Assembly (NCBI RefSeq): GCF_019048065.1
Contig: NZ_CP077291.1
Span: 2,976,001 to 3,040,000 of the forward strand
Source: Citrobacter farmeri
GTDB lineage: Bacteria; Pseudomonadota; Gammaproteobacteria; Enterobacterales; Enterobacteriaceae
Direction: 5' to 3'
DNA: 64,000 nucleotides
In this document: positions 41,089 through 51,131 of the stretch, piece by piece
How the letters are laid out: each line of letters opens with the position of its first letter
How positions within the stretch are numbered: the first letter of the stretch is position 1
The notes under the pieces: model-generated
What the model saw: the letters and a program-made list of their open reading frames with translations, nothing else
What the model was told of the DNA's origin: nothing
The model's database searches: none
Translations under genes and position numbers: made by a program

Positions 41089-42743
41089 TCCGCTCTGCCG
41101 CGTGCCAGCCACAGCACCCGGGAGAACATTTTTCTCAGCAGCGTCGGCACCGCATCTACACCCCGCCGCCCGGCTTCCATCGCCACTTCGATGGCTAAGT
41201 CGGGCTTCGATGAGCGATGGATCGCCTTCGAAATGATTTTACGCATATTCATCGGCACATTTTCCGGGATTTGCGCCACCCGGTGAAAGACATCAGAAAA
41301 CCCCTGCCGGTACATAAAGTGTTCCATATCCAGGGCAGGCAACGCGGTCAGATGTTCACGCTCCTCCTCCCGGTCGTCATTCAGCAGACTTCGCACCGTG
41401 GCGGCGTATTTTTTCCCGGCTTCATCGCCATCCACCAGCACGTGCCACTCAATACCCATCCGTCGGGCGAATTTCACCAACGGCTTAAGACCGGACTGCG
41501 CAAATTCGATCACCTTAATCCCTTCGGCATCAAAGTGATGACCGCACTGGCGAGCCAGTTCGTTAATCACCCAGGTTTCTGTTTCTCCCTCTACCAGCAG
41601 CCAGCAGCGGGCAAATAGCGAAGAGGCGCGATTAAAGCGAATGTGAAACGCAATGCGTCGGCCATCCTCTGCGCTTAGTCCCCCCGGCCCAAGACGCCAG
41701 GCCGCCACGCGCGAAGACTCACGCACCAGACGACAGACATGTTCCACAGGGGTCAGCGAGAGCAGCTCGCCCGAGTTGGTGGTGGTGATGCGCTGAAGCG
41801 GCAGCAGATTCAGCAACTGCCACGCCACTGACAGCATGATGGGATGCAGACGCGTTTCCGGGTCTTCCACCAATAGCAACGGCCTGGCGTCTTTATGCAG
41901 TCTGACCGTCCCCTTCGCCTGCAACAGCGTGGAGAACAGCCCCAGCAGAATCACCCGATGAGTACGCCCGCCCGGTTTGTCAATCATCCGGTTGATGATA
42001 TCGAGATAACGCCAGCTTCGCTGTTCGTTGGTGGATCGTCGGCGCATTAAGCGGTGGCGGGACTGCGACGTGCCCTGCTCGGTAAAATAGTGCTCCAGCA
42101 GTTGCACCATCGCCGAGAGTCCCTGGCGAATCTGTCCATCGGTGAGATTCTGTGGGCGCATCGCCAGCTCGCGGGCGAGAAAATCCAGTTGCCGGGCAGT
42201 GACCTCAACGTCGTCGACCTCCGGCACGGTACCGTTACGGATGCGGCGCATAAACCGCGCATCACGTAAGCGCAGTACCGGCATCAGGCGCACCAGATGT
42301 CGCGCCTGCTCGTTGATATCGTCCACCGCCAGCGGATGCCCATCGCCATCGAGAAAACTGCGCAGCGTCATCACGCTGCCGTCTTCCCCGCTTTCGCCTT
42401 CAAGGCGATAAAAGATGCGCTGAAAACCATCGTGGCACGGTGCCCAGCATGCCTCCAGAGACCGGTAGCGGCGAACCCGGTAGCGCCCAGGTTGCGATTC
42501 GCGAAACGTCAGCACGATATGCAGGTGATGTTCACGGCCTTTCATATCGCCAGGGGGAAACCAGAAATCGTCACGGTCAAAATGATACAGTTCTGATTCG
42601 GGTGACAACAGCAGCGTTAACGCATCCAGTAAACTTGATTTACCCCAGGCATTCTCACCAATCAGGACGTTGTTCTGCTCGAGCATCAACGACAGTCGAT
42701 TGATACCGCGAAAACCCACTATCTCAACGCGTTCGAGAATCAT
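41085..42743 (-). CDS. ybjD: YbjD, OLD-family ATPase/TOPRIM nuclease-like protein
   Basis: 552-residue protein, the E. coli YbjD length. The N-terminal ATPase has Walker A GENAWGKS (residues 29-36) and a LLLVEDPETRLHP Walker B-like strand. A C-terminal TOPRIM domain shows the metal-binding glutamate in LLVEGETETWV and the VDGDEAG motif. This is the architecture of overcoming-lysogenization-defect (OLD) nucleases, some of which act against phages. YbjD itself is a core gene with no proven function, so a defence role is only a possibility. Confidence 0.93.
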   Translation of the reverse strand: MILERVEIVGFRGINRLSLMLEQNNVLIGENAWGKSSLLDALTLLLSPESELYHFDRDDFWFPPGDMKGREHHLHIVLTFRESQPGRYRVRRYRSLEACWAPCHDGFQRIFYRLEGESGEDGSVMTLRSFLDGDGHPLAVDDINEQARHLVRLMPVLRLRDARFMRRIRNGTVPEVDDVEVTARQLDFLARELAMRPQNLTDGQIRQGLSAMVQLLEHYFTEQGTSQSRHRLMRRRSTNEQRSWRYLDIINRMIDKPGGRTHRVILLGLFSTLLQAKGTVRLHKDARPLLLVEDPETRLHPIMLSVAWQLLNLLPLQRITTTNSGELLSLTPVEHVCRLVRESSRVAAWRLGPGGLSAEDGRRIAFHIRFNRASSLFARCWLLVEGETETWVINELARQCGHHFDAEGIKVIEFAQSGLKPLVKFARRMGIEWHVLVDGDEAGKKYAATVRSLLNDDREEEREHLTALPALDMEHFMYRQGFSDVFHRVAQIPENVPMNMRKIISKAIHRSSKPDLAIEVAMEAGRRGVDAVPTLLRKMFSRVLWLARGRAD

Positions 42744-43155
42744 GTTTCCTCCAGAAAATCTTCACCTTCCCTTTATGCTCCTCGCAGTATAACTGCAAAA
42801 CCCGGCGCAGGACGTGATAGGGATATTATTACGCAGGCTAACTGTGCGAAGGGTGAACGATTTATTCTTTTTCTTTCATTCGTAATACACACCAGGCAAG
42901 TTTGGCAGGACGAAAATAAATCCGTTTGCGTCAACCCTCTTTCATATAACTATGCGCTACACTTTCCCCTAAGAGAAATCTATGGAAGGAATGACGCCGC
43001 ATTGCCCTAAATCAAACTAACCGGTTTTATTTGACTAGAGAACGGATGACGATCGTTTTTAAAATAGCGAGCTATTTATTTTGTCGTCATTCAGGCAGAC
43101 AATAAATATTGATTACCGCAATTCTTTTGTGGTTATTTTTTACATTGAGGTGGAT
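42744..43155. promoter_or_regulatory. ybjD-aqpZ divergent intergenic region
   Basis: About 410 bases without a gene. A frame upstream of aqpZ to 43081 is an unconserved extension. TTGACT at 43031 could be a -35 element, but I see no -10 at the right distance. No other signal found. Confidence 0.45.
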
Positions 43156-43851
43156 ATGTTCAGAAAATTAGCAGCCGAATGTTTTGGTACATTCTGGCTT
43201 GTTTTTGGTGGCTGCGGCAGCGCCGTACTGGCAGCAGCGTTTCCGGAATTAGGTATTGGTTTTGCGGGTGTCGCACTGGCATTCGGCCTGACCGTATTAA
43301 CGATGGCCTTTGCCGTCGGTCATATTTCCGGCGGACATTTTAACCCGGCGGTGACATTAGGCTTATGGGCCGGCGGTCGTTTTCCGGCAAAAGAGGTCAT
43401 TGGCTACATTATTGCTCAGGTGGTGGGCGGTATTATTGCAGCAGCGGTACTGTATCTGATTGCCAGCGGTCAAGCAGGCTTTGATGCGACGGCCAGCGGT
43501 TTCGCCTCCAACGGTTACGGCGAGCATTCACCGGGCGGTTACTCCATGCTGTCGGCGATTGTTATCGAAATCGTGCTGACTGCCGGTTTCCTGCTGGTGA
43601 TCCACGGTGCCACTGACAAACACGCACCGGCAGGGTTTGCGCCAATCGCTATCGGTCTGGCATTGACTCTGATCCACCTCATCAGTATTCCGGTGACCAA
43701 TACGTCGGTTAACCCGGCACGTAGCACCGCGGTCGCCATCTTCCAGGGCGGTTGGGCGTTAGAACAACTGTGGCTGTTCTGGGTGATGCCGATTATTGGC
43801 GGTATTCTTGGTGGTCTTATTTACCGTACGCTGCTCGAAAAACGCGATTAA
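43156..43851 (+). CDS. aqpZ: Aquaporin Z
   Basis: 231-residue water channel of the inner membrane with six helices. Both NPA motifs are present (63-65 and 186-188). The water-selective filter is Phe43, His174, Thr183 and Arg189. Start ATG at 43156 follows GAGGTGG and begins [20 protein letters not shown] as in E. coli; the longer frame is discarded. It is monocistronic with a terminator downstream. Confidence 0.98.
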   Translation: MFRKLAAECFGTFWLVFGGCGSAVLAAAFPELGIGFAGVALAFGLTVLTMAFAVGHISGGHFNPAVTLGLWAGGRFPAKEVIGYIIAQVVGGIIAAAVLYLIASGQAGFDATASGFASNGYGEHSPGGYSMLSAIVIEIVLTAGFLLVIHGATDKHAPAGFAPIAIGLALTLIHLISIPVTNTSVNPARSTAVAIFQGGWALEQLWLFWVMPIIGGILGGLIYRTLLEKRD

Positions 43852-43897
43852 TGTCAGAAAGCCCGACGGCACATGTCCGCAGGGCTAAACACGCTTC

Positions 43898-43935
43898 AGC
43901 CGGATAAGGCATCGTCCCTGTCCGGCTTTTATTTT
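43898..43935 (+). terminator. Terminator/REP-like hairpin after aqpZ
   Basis: Arms AGCCGGA and TCCGGCT with further pairing inward, then TTTATTTT. The GCCGGATAAGG stretch resembles a REP core. Confidence 0.75.
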
Positions 43936-44008
43936 GCATCTTTACTGAACCCGCGTTATTGGGTAGTGTCATGGCGCTGTCTCGCTAATTCAAAGGACCC
44001 GGCTGTTC

Positions 44009-44908
44009 ATGTTTTCAGGACTTCTCATCATTCTGCTCCCGCTGATAGCAGGTTATCTCATTCCGCTTCGGCACACCGCGGCATTAAAACTGATCAATCG
44101 GCTCTTAAGCTGGATGGTGTATCTGATTCTCTTTTTTATGGGGATCAGCCTGGCTTTTTTAGATAATCTGGCGAGCAACCTGCTGGCGATATTTCACTAT
44201 TCTGCCGTCAGTATTACCGTTATTTTGCTGTGTAATATTGCTGCATTATTGTGGCTGGAACGCGCGTTACCCTGGCGGCATCATCACCAGCAGGAAAAAC
44301 TGCCCTCTCGTATCGCGATGGCGCTTGAATCGCTGAAGCTGTGCGGCGTGGTGGTGGTCGGCTTTTTGTTAGGGCTAAGCGGCCTGCCCATTTTGCAGCA
44401 CGCCACGGAAGCGAGCGAATATACGCTGATCCTGTTACTGCTGCTGGTGGGGATCCAGTTACGCAATAGCGGCATGACGTTAAAGCAGATCGTTCTGAAC
44501 CGGCGAGGCATGATTGTGGCGGTTGTGGTCGTCGCGAGTTCCATGATTGGCGGCCTGATTAATGCGCTGATTCTCGACCTGCCAATGAAAACCGCGCTGG
44601 CGATGGCGTCAGGTTTTGGCTGGTACTCCCTTTCTGGTATTTTGCTGACCGAAGCCTACGGTCCGGTGATCGGCAGCGCTGCATTCTTTAACGATTTGGC
44701 GCGCGAACTGCTTGCTATCATGCTGATTCCGGGTCTGGTTCGCCGCAGTCGTTCTACCGCACTGGGGTTGTGCGGGGCGACGTCGATGGATTTCACACTA
44801 CCGGTGTTACAGCGTACCGGTGGGCTGGAGATGGTTCCGGCGGCGATTGTCCACGGCTTTGTTCTCAGTTTGTTAGTGCCCATTTTGATGGCCTTTTTCT
44901 CCGCTTAA
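44009..44908 (+). CDS. lysO: LysO, L-lysine exporter
   Basis: 299-residue inner-membrane protein (YbjE) that exports lysine and its toxic analogue thialysine. About eight hydrophobic segments are seen, with conserved FFMGISLAFLDN near residue 43 and the GFGWYSLSGILLTEAYGPVIG stretch. Length equals E. coli LysO. The short upstream gap shows no clear ArgR box or leader structure. A hairpin follows at 44916. Confidence 0.96.
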   Translation: MFSGLLIILLPLIAGYLIPLRHTAALKLINRLLSWMVYLILFFMGISLAFLDNLASNLLAIFHYSAVSITVILLCNIAALLWLERALPWRHHHQQEKLPSRIAMALESLKLCGVVVVGFLLGLSGLPILQHATEASEYTLILLLLLVGIQLRNSGMTLKQIVLNRRGMIVAVVVVASSMIGGLINALILDLPMKTALAMASGFGWYSLSGILLTEAYGPVIGSAAFFNDLARELLAIMLIPGLVRRSRSTALGLCGATSMDFTLPVLQRTGGLEMVPAAIVHGFVLSLLVPILMAFFSA

Positions 44909-44915
44909 CTCCCTC

Positions 44916-44941
44916 TTTGGCGGTAGGCTTCTGCCGCCAAA
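44916..44941 (+). terminator. Terminator-like hairpin after lysO
   Basis: Arms TTTGGCGGTAG and CTGCCGCCAAA (one T-G pair) around GCTT. The T tail is weak. It abuts the FNR-like site of hcp. Confidence 0.65.
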
Positions 44942-44942
44942 A

Positions 44943-44956
44943 TTGCGCTAAATCAA
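44943..44956. promoter_or_regulatory. Candidate FNR site upstream of hcp
   Basis: TTGCG-CTAA-ATCAA matches 8 of 10 bases of TTGAT-N4-ATCAA. Its centre is 103 bases before the hcp start. FNR activation of hcp-hcr is established in E. coli. Confidence 0.6.
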
Positions 44957-45015
44957 TCTCCCTGTAAATTGTATCAGAAATACCTTTTCTCCCTTTGCAC
45001 ACAGGCATAACCTTA

Positions 45016-45038
45016 AACATGCATATTAAATATAACTT
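45016..45038. promoter_or_regulatory. Candidate NsrR operator upstream of hcp
   Basis: An imperfect palindrome with halves AACATGCATAT and AAATATAACTT around T agrees with about 18 of 22 bases of the NsrR 11-1-11 consensus. It ends 14 bases before the hcp start. E. coli hcp is among the genes most strongly repressed by NsrR. Confidence 0.65.
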
Positions 45039-45052
45039 TAAAAGGTGTGATC

Positions 45053-46705
45053 ATGTTTTGTGTGCAATGTGAACAAACCATCCGTACTCCGGCAGGAAAC
45101 GGCTGCTCTTACGCGCAGGGTATGTGCGGTAAAACGGCTGAAACCTCTGATTTGCAGGATCTGCTGATTGCCTCCCTACAAGGTCTGTCTGCATGGGCGG
45201 CTAAAGCGCGTGAATATGGCATTATTAATCATGACGTTGATAACTTTGCGCCGCGTGCATTCTTCTCCACGCTGACCAACGTTAACTTCGATTCCCCACG
45301 TATCGTCGGCTATGCCCGCGACGCTATCGCGATGCGTGAAGCGCTGAAAGCCCAGTGCCTGAGCATTGACGCCAATGCGCACTGCGACAACCCAATGGCT
45401 GACCTGCAACTGGTCAGCGACGATCTGGGCGACCTGCAACGTCAGGCTGCCGAATTTACCCCAAACAAAGACAAAGCCGCCATTGGCGAAAATATTCTTG
45501 GCCTACGTTTGCTGTGCCTGTACGGCCTGAAAGGTGCCGCCGCTTATATGGAACACGCGCATGTTCTCGGTCAATACGACAACGACATCTACGCGCAGTA
45601 CCATAAAATTATGGCGTGGCTGGGCACCTGGCCTTCCGACATGAACGCTCTGCTGGAGTGCTCAATGGAAATCGGCCAGATGAACTTCAAAGTGATGAGC
45701 ATTCTGGATGCGGGCGAAACCACCAAATACGGTCACCCGACGCCAACCCAGGTCAATGTCAAAGCGACCGAAGGTAAATGCATTCTGATCTCCGGTCACG
45801 ACCTGAAAGATCTGTATAACCTGCTGGAACAAACTGAAGGCACCGGTGTTAACGTCTATACCCACGGTGAAATGTTACCGGCGCATGGCTACCCGGAACT
45901 GCGCAAGTTCAAACATCTGATTGGTAACTACGGCAGTGGCTGGCAGAACCAGCAGGTCGAATTTGCCCGCTTCCCGGGACCAATCGTGATGACCTCAAAC
46001 TGCATCATCGACCCGACCGTCGGCGCATACGATGACCGTATCTGGACCCGCAGCATTGTCGGTTGGCCGGGTGTAAGCCACCTGGAAGGCGACGACTTCG
46101 GTCCGGTTATCGCCCAGGCGCAGCAAATGGCAGGCTTCCCGTACAGCGAAATTCCGCATCTGATCACCGTCGGTTTTGGCCGTCAGACCCTGCTGGGTGC
46201 AGCGGACACGCTGATCGATCTGGTGAGCCGCGAAAAACTGCGTCATATCTTCCTTGTCGGCGGCTGTGACGGCGCACGTGGCGAACGTAACTACTTCACC
46301 GATTTCGCTACCAGCGTACCGGACGACTGTCTGATCCTGACCCTTGCCTGCGGTAAATACCGCTTCAACAAGCTGGAGTTCGGCGATATCGAAGGTCTGC
46401 CGCGTCTGGTGGATGCGGGTCAGTGTAATGATGCCTACTCCGCCATCATTCTGGCGGTGACGCTGGCAGAGAAACTGGGCTGCGGCGTGAATGACCTGCC
46501 ACTGTCTCTGGTGCTCTCCTGGTTCGAACAAAAAGCGATTGTCATTCTGCTGACCCTGCTCTCCCTGGGTGTGAAAAACATCGTGACCGGTCCAACCGCG
46601 CCAGGCTTCTTTACACCAGATCTGCTGGCGGTACTCAACGAGAAATTCGGTCTGCGTTCTGTGACCACCGTTGAAGAAGACATGAAGCAGTTGCTGAGCG
46701 CGTAA
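45053..46705 (+). CDS. hcp: Hybrid-cluster protein Hcp
   Basis: 550-residue iron-sulfur protein with a 4Fe-2S-2O hybrid cluster that acts as a high-affinity nitric oxide reductase and protein S-nitrosylase in anaerobic cells. N-terminal cluster cysteines are 3, 6, 18 and 25 (MFCVQCEQ and GCSYAQGMC). Hybrid-cluster ligands lie in later conserved segments such as [14 protein letters not shown] and [12 protein letters not shown] at 45053 gives the E. coli N-terminus; an in-frame GTG at 45047 would add two residues. hcr follows after 11 bases. Confidence 0.97.
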   Translation: MFCVQCEQTIRTPAGNGCSYAQGMCGKTAETSDLQDLLIASLQGLSAWAAKAREYGIINHDVDNFAPRAFFSTLTNVNFDSPRIVGYARDAIAMREALKAQCLSIDANAHCDNPMADLQLVSDDLGDLQRQAAEFTPNKDKAAIGENILGLRLLCLYGLKGAAAYMEHAHVLGQYDNDIYAQYHKIMAWLGTWPSDMNALLECSMEIGQMNFKVMSILDAGETTKYGHPTPTQVNVKATEGKCILISGHDLKDLYNLLEQTEGTGVNVYTHGEMLPAHGYPELRKFKHLIGNYGSGWQNQQVEFARFPGPIVMTSNCIIDPTVGAYDDRIWTRSIVGWPGVSHLEGDDFGPVIAQAQQMAGFPYSEIPHLITVGFGRQTLLGAADTLIDLVSREKLRHIFLVGGCDGARGERNYFTDFATSVPDDCLILTLACGKYRFNKLEFGDIEGLPRLVDAGQCNDAYSAIILAVTLAEKLGCGVNDLPLSLVLSWFEQKAIVILLTLLSLGVKNIVTGPTAPGFFTPDLLAVLNEKFGLRSVTTVEEDMKQLLSA

Positions 46706-46716
46706 GGAGTTAAGAC

Positions 46717-47685
46717 ATGACAATGCCAACTAATCAGTGCCCATGGCGGATGCAGGTTCATCACATCCATCAGGAAACGCCGGATGTATGGACAATTTCG
46801 TTGCTGTGCCACGACTATTATCCGTATCGCGCCGGGCAGTATGCACTGGTGAGCGTGCGTAATTCAGCGGATACACTGCGTGCCTACACCCTCTCCTCAA
46901 CGCCGGGCGTCAGTGAATACATTACGCTGACCGTTCGTCGGATTGATGACGGTGCAGGCTCACAGTGGTTAACCCGCGACGTGAAGCGCGGCGACTACCT
47001 CTGGTTGTCCGATGCGATGGGCGATTTCACCTGCGAAGATAAAGCCGATGATAAGTTCCTGATGCTGGCGGCCGGTTGTGGCGTCACACCGATCATGTCG
47101 ATGCGTCGCTGGTTGGCAAAGTACCGTCCGCATGCGGATGTCCAGGTTATCTTCAACGTGCGTTCGCCGCAGGATGTCATTTTCGCTGAAGAGTGGCGTC
47201 AGTATCCGGTTACACTGGTGGCGGAAAACAACGCCACTGACGGCTTCGTGGCCGGTCGCCTGACCACCGAGCTGCTACAGCAGGTACCGGATCTGACCTC
47301 CCGCACGGTGATGACCTGTGGCCCGGCGCCATATATGGATCTGGTTGAAGAGGAAGTGAAAGCGCTGGGCGTGACGCGCTTCTTTAAAGAGAAGTTCTTC
47401 ACCCCGGTGGCAGACGCGGCAACCAGCGGCCTGAAATTTACTAAACTGCAGCCGGCGAATGAATTTTACGCGCCGGTCGGTACGACGCTGCTGGATGCGC
47501 TGGAAAGCAACAAGGTACCGATCACCGTTGCCTGCCGCGCGGGCGTCTGTGGTTGCTGTAAAACCAAAGTGGTTTCCGGTGAGTATACCGTCAGCAGCAC
47601 CATGACGCTGACCGATAGCGAAATCGCCGAAGGCTACGTGCTGGCCTGTTCCTGCCATCCGCAGAGTGACCTGGTTCTCGCCTGA
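46717..47685 (+). CDS. hcr: Hcr, NADH oxidoreductase for Hcp
   Basis: 322-residue flavoprotein that passes electrons from NADH to Hcp. An FAD domain with RAYTLSSTPG, an NAD domain with LAAGCGVTPIMSM and a C-terminal plant-type 2Fe-2S domain with CRAGVCGCCKTKV and a later CSC are in the expected order. Second gene of hcp-hcr with GTAAGGAG ahead of the ATG. Followed by a BIME. Confidence 0.97.
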   Translation: MTMPTNQCPWRMQVHHIHQETPDVWTISLLCHDYYPYRAGQYALVSVRNSADTLRAYTLSSTPGVSEYITLTVRRIDDGAGSQWLTRDVKRGDYLWLSDAMGDFTCEDKADDKFLMLAAGCGVTPIMSMRRWLAKYRPHADVQVIFNVRSPQDVIFAEEWRQYPVTLVAENNATDGFVAGRLTTELLQQVPDLTSRTVMTCGPAPYMDLVEEEVKALGVTRFFKEKFFTPVADAATSGLKFTKLQPANEFYAPVGTTLLDALESNKVPITVACRAGVCGCCKTKVVSGEYTVSSTMTLTDSEIAEGYVLACSCHPQSDLVLA

Positions 47686-47689
47686 TAGT

Positions 47690-47772
47690 AGATTGCCGGA
47701 TGACGCTGCGCTTATCCCGCCTACGAGAGCCATTGTAGGCCGGATAAGGCGTTTACGCCGCCATCCGGCAAT
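47690..47772. repeat. BIME (paired REP elements) between hcr and the DoxX gene
   Basis: Contains ATTGCCGGATGACGCTGCGC, then GTAGGCCGGATAAGGCG and CGCCGCCATCCGGCAAT, i.e. REP cores in opposite orientation. It fills the space between two convergent genes. Confidence 0.8.
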
Positions 47773-47775
47773 TCC

Positions 47776-48210
47776 TCACCGCCACGCCGAATTACCGGCA
47801 ACCGAAAACCGTCCCGCCCCTAAAAACGCCACTGCCAGCGCCCCGATAAAGAAATAGACCAGGCTTTCAATCGCCCATGCCCCGGTTTTATCCAGCGCCC
47901 AGGTTTCATTCATCCCGACCATCAGCCACGCTACAATCATGGTGAACGCCAGCACCAACGCCGCCGGACGCGTCAGGATCCCAAGAATAATCAGACAAGG
48001 CGCAATCACTTCCCCCACCAGCACACCGTATGCGATAAAGCCCGGTAGCCCTTTGGCAACCAGCATTCCGCTGATGCCATCAATGCCGGCAAACAGCTTA
48101 TGCAGCCCGTGAAACAACATCAATCCCCCAACCGCCAGGCGTAATAAAAACTTGCCAAAATCCTCGTGCGTCAGCATCCGATTCACTGCATTTAACAATG
48201 TTGTAAGCAT
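47776..48210 (-). CDS. DoxX-family membrane protein
   Basis: 144-residue protein with about four hydrophobic segments, typical of the DoxX family; LLRLAVGGLMLFHGLHKLF near residue 22 and the PAALVLAFTMIVAWLM segment are characteristic. Members are linked to redox or quinone-related membrane functions, but most are uncharacterised. It is not in the K-12 order, where poxB follows hcr directly. It is divergent from poxB across 152 bases. TTTACTCCTGG before the ATG (minus AGGAGT) is a good ribosome site. Confidence 0.82.
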   Translation of the reverse strand: MLTTLLNAVNRMLTHEDFGKFLLRLAVGGLMLFHGLHKLFAGIDGISGMLVAKGLPGFIAYGVLVGEVIAPCLIILGILTRPAALVLAFTMIVAWLMVGMNETWALDKTGAWAIESLVYFFIGALAVAFLGAGRFSVAGNSAWR

Positions 48211-48319
48211 CTGAGTTTACTCCTGGTTCGCCCTGATTTTTTTCACGCTACGCGTTATCCCCCCTGAAAGAAAGCTGCTGAAAATAAGGGGGTGCCACGC
48301 AGCGTAATCAGTATCTTCA

Positions 48320-48328
48320 TCTAAACTT
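48320..48328 (+). promoter_or_regulatory. Candidate sigma-S -10 element of poxB
   Basis: TCTAAACTT resembles the extended sigma-S -10 (KCTAYACTTAA) and lies about 35 bases before the poxB start. poxB is a classic RpoS-dependent gene in E. coli. Confidence 0.5.
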
Positions 48329-48362
48329 GTAACCGGTATCACAATTAAGGAGATGGAAAACC

Positions 48363-50081
48363 ATGAAACAAACGGTTGCCGCTTTTATTGCTAAAACACT
48401 GGAACAGGCGGGTGTGAAACGTATCTGGGGCGTGACGGGCGATTCGCTGAACGGTCTGAGTGACAGTCTCAATCGCATGGGAACGATTGAGTGGATGTCG
48501 ACCCGTCATGAAGAGGTTGCCGCATTCGCAGCCGGTGCGGAGGCACAACTGACCGGCGAACTGGCGGTTTGTGCAGGTTCATGCGGACCCGGTAACCTGC
48601 ACCTGATCAACGGCCTGTTTGACTGTCATCGTAACCACGTCCCGGTGCTGGCCATCGCCGCCCACATCCCTTCCAGCGAAATTGGCAGCGGGTATTTTCA
48701 GGAAACGCACCCGCAGGAACTGTTCCGCGAATGCAGCCACTATTGCGAGCTGGTTTCCAGCCCTGAACAGATCCCTCAGGTACTGGCGATTGCTATGCGC
48801 AAAGCGGTGCTCAATCGTGGCGTCTCGGTGGTGGTCTTACCGGGCGACGTGGCCTTAAAACCCGCACCAGAAAGCGCCAGTAGCCACTGGTATCACGCGC
48901 CGTTACCGATCGTCACGCCCGCGGAAGAAGAGTTAAGAAAGCTGGCCCAACTGCTGCGCTATTCCAGCAATATCGCCCTGATGTGCGGTAGCGGCTGTGC
49001 GGGGGCGCATAAAGAACTGGTCGAGTTCGCCGCCAAAATTAAAGCCCCTATCGTCCACGCCCTGCGTGGCAAAGAGCATGTTGAATACGACAACCCATAC
49101 GACGTGGGCATGACCGGCCTTATCGGCTTTTCTTCCGGCTTCCATACCATGATGAACGCCGACACGCTGGTGCTGCTTGGAACGCAGTTCCCCTATCGCG
49201 CGTTCTATCCGACCGATGCCAAAATCATTCAGATCGATATCAACCCCGCCAGTCTCGGCGCGCACAGTAAGGTCGATATGGCACTGGTCGGCGATATCAA
49301 AGCCACTCTGAGCGCGCTCCTGCCGCTGGTGGAAGAGAAAACCGAGCGTAAATTCCTGGATAAGGCGTTAAGTGATTATCGCGATGCGCGCAAAGGCCTC
49401 GATGACCTCGCCAAACCCAGCGAAAAGGCAATTCATCCGCAGTACCTGGCGCAGCAAATCAGTCATTTCGCCGCCGATGACGCCATCTTCACCTGCGACG
49501 TGGGTACGCCGACGGTGTGGGCCGCTCGCTACCTGAAAATGAACGGCAAGCGCCGACTGCTGGGCTCGTTTAACCACGGCTCAATGGCTAACGCCATGCC
49601 GCAAGCGCTTGGCGCGCAGGCCACGGCGCCAGGACGTCAGGTGATCGCAATGTGCGGCGATGGCGGATTCAGTATGCTGATGGGAGATTTTCTGTCGGTG
49701 GTCCAGATGAAGCTCCCGGTTAAAATCGTGGTCTTTAACAACAGTGTGCTGGGTTTTGTGGCGATGGAAATGAAGGCTGGTGGTTATCTCACTGATGGTA
49801 CTGAACTGCATGACACCAACTTCGCGCGCATTGCCGAGGCATGTGGCATCACCGGCATTCGGGTTGAAAAAGCCGCCGACGTCGATGAAGCGCTACAGCG
49901 CGCCTTATCCATTGACGGTCCGGTGCTGGTGGATGTGGTTGTCGCAAAAGAGGAACTGGCCATCCCGCCGCAGATCAAACTGGAGCAGGCCAAAGGCTTC
50001 AGCCTGTACATGCTACGCGCCATCATCAGCGGTCGCGGCGATGAGGTGATCGAACTGGCAAAAACCAACTGGCTCAGGTAA
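48363..50081 (+). CDS. poxB: Pyruvate oxidase (pyruvate:ubiquinone oxidoreductase)
   Basis: Thiamine diphosphate and FAD enzyme of 572 residues that oxidises pyruvate to acetate and CO2 and passes electrons to ubiquinone at the membrane, mainly in stationary phase. The cofactor motif is [15 protein letters not shown] ending in FNN. The C-terminal tail ([11 protein letters not shown]) is the lipid-activated membrane-binding peptide. Length equals E. coli. AAGGAG precedes the ATG. ltaE follows after 38 bases. Confidence 0.97.
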   Translation: MKQTVAAFIAKTLEQAGVKRIWGVTGDSLNGLSDSLNRMGTIEWMSTRHEEVAAFAAGAEAQLTGELAVCAGSCGPGNLHLINGLFDCHRNHVPVLAIAAHIPSSEIGSGYFQETHPQELFRECSHYCELVSSPEQIPQVLAIAMRKAVLNRGVSVVVLPGDVALKPAPESASSHWYHAPLPIVTPAEEELRKLAQLLRYSSNIALMCGSGCAGAHKELVEFAAKIKAPIVHALRGKEHVEYDNPYDVGMTGLIGFSSGFHTMMNADTLVLLGTQFPYRAFYPTDAKIIQIDINPASLGAHSKVDMALVGDIKATLSALLPLVEEKTERKFLDKALSDYRDARKGLDDLAKPSEKAIHPQYLAQQISHFAADDAIFTCDVGTPTVWAARYLKMNGKRRLLGSFNHGSMANAMPQALGAQATAPGRQVIAMCGDGGFSMLMGDFLSVVQMKLPVKIVVFNNSVLGFVAMEMKAGGYLTDGTELHDTNFARIAEACGITGIRVEKAADVDEALQRALSIDGPVLVDVVVAKEELAIPPQIKLEQAKGFSLYMLRAIISGRGDEVIELAKTNWLR

Positions 50082-50119
50082 AACAATGCACATCGCCTTT
50101 CAAACAATAGGGATGTGCA

Positions 50120-51121
50120 ATGATAGATCTACGCAGTGATACCGTAACCCGTCCGGGTCGCGCCATGCTTGAAGAAATGATGGCCGCCCCGGTCGGAGAC
50201 GACGTGTACGGAGATGACCCTACCGTTAACGCCCTCCAGCAATACGCCGCTGACCTTTCTGGTAAAGAAGCGGCGTTATTTTTACCCACCGGCACCCAGG
50301 CAAACCTTGTGGCGCTACTCAGCCACTGCGAGCGCGGTGAAGAATATATTGCCGGTCAGGGGGCGCATAACTATCTGTATGAAGCGGGTGGCGCGGCGGT
50401 GCTTGGCAGCATTCAACCGCAGCCGATTGACGCCGCTGCCGACGGCACTTTGCCGCTGGATAAAGTCGCAGCCAAAATTAAGGCCGATGACATCCACTTT
50501 GCCCGTACCCGCCTGCTGAGCCTGGAAAATACTCACAACGGCAAAGTGCTGCCGCGCGAGTATCTGCGGGAGGCGTGGGAGTTTACCCGTGAGCGTGGTC
50601 TGGCGCTGCACGTTGACGGCGCGCGTATTTTCAACGCCGTCGTGGCCTACGGTTGTGAACTCAAAGAGATCGCTCAGTATTGCGACTCCTTTACTATCTG
50701 CCTGTCAAAAGGGCTGGGAACGCCGGTTGGCTCGCTATTGGTCGGTAGTCGCGACTATATCAAGCGTGCCACTCGCTGGCGCAAAATGACCGGCGGCGGA
50801 ATGCGTCAGGCCGGTATCCTGGCGGCAGCCGGACTGTATGCCCTGAAAAATAACGTTGCGCGTCTGCAGGACGATCACGACAACGCGGCATGGTTGGCAG
50901 AACAACTGCGGGAAGCCGGGGCAGACGTGATGCGTCACGACACCAACATGCTGTTTGTCCGCGTCGGGGAAGCCAACGCGGCGGCCCTGGGTGAGCACAT
51001 GAAGGCACAGGGGGTGCTGATCAACGCGTCACCGATTGTTCGTCTGGTAACCCATCTGGATGTCTCGCGGGAGCAGCTTACTGATGTCGTCGCCCACTGG
51101 CGCGCGTTCCTGAATCGTTAA
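50120..51121 (+). CDS. ltaE: Low-specificity L-threonine aldolase
   Basis: PLP enzyme of 333 residues that splits L-threonine and L-allo-threonine to glycine and acetaldehyde. The Schiff-base lysine is Lys197 in [14 protein letters not shown]; the phosphate-binding GTQAN is near residue 58. Length equals E. coli LtaE. It begins [12 protein letters not shown] and is followed after 10 bases by ybjT, probably in the same message. Confidence 0.97.
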   Translation: MIDLRSDTVTRPGRAMLEEMMAAPVGDDVYGDDPTVNALQQYAADLSGKEAALFLPTGTQANLVALLSHCERGEEYIAGQGAHNYLYEAGGAAVLGSIQPQPIDAAADGTLPLDKVAAKIKADDIHFARTRLLSLENTHNGKVLPREYLREAWEFTRERGLALHVDGARIFNAVVAYGCELKEIAQYCDSFTICLSKGLGTPVGSLLVGSRDYIKRATRWRKMTGGGMRQAGILAAAGLYALKNNVARLQDDHDNAAWLAEQLREAGADVMRHDTNMLFVRVGEANAAALGEHMKAQGVLINASPIVRLVTHLDVSREQLTDVVAHWRAFLNR

Positions 51122-51131
51122 GGAGAGAGAT

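Noticed and set aside
43936..44008. Possible lysine-sensing leader or ArgR box before lysO
   Set aside because: The gap is only about 70 bases after the aqpZ terminator, with no riboswitch-like structure and no match to the ArgR box.
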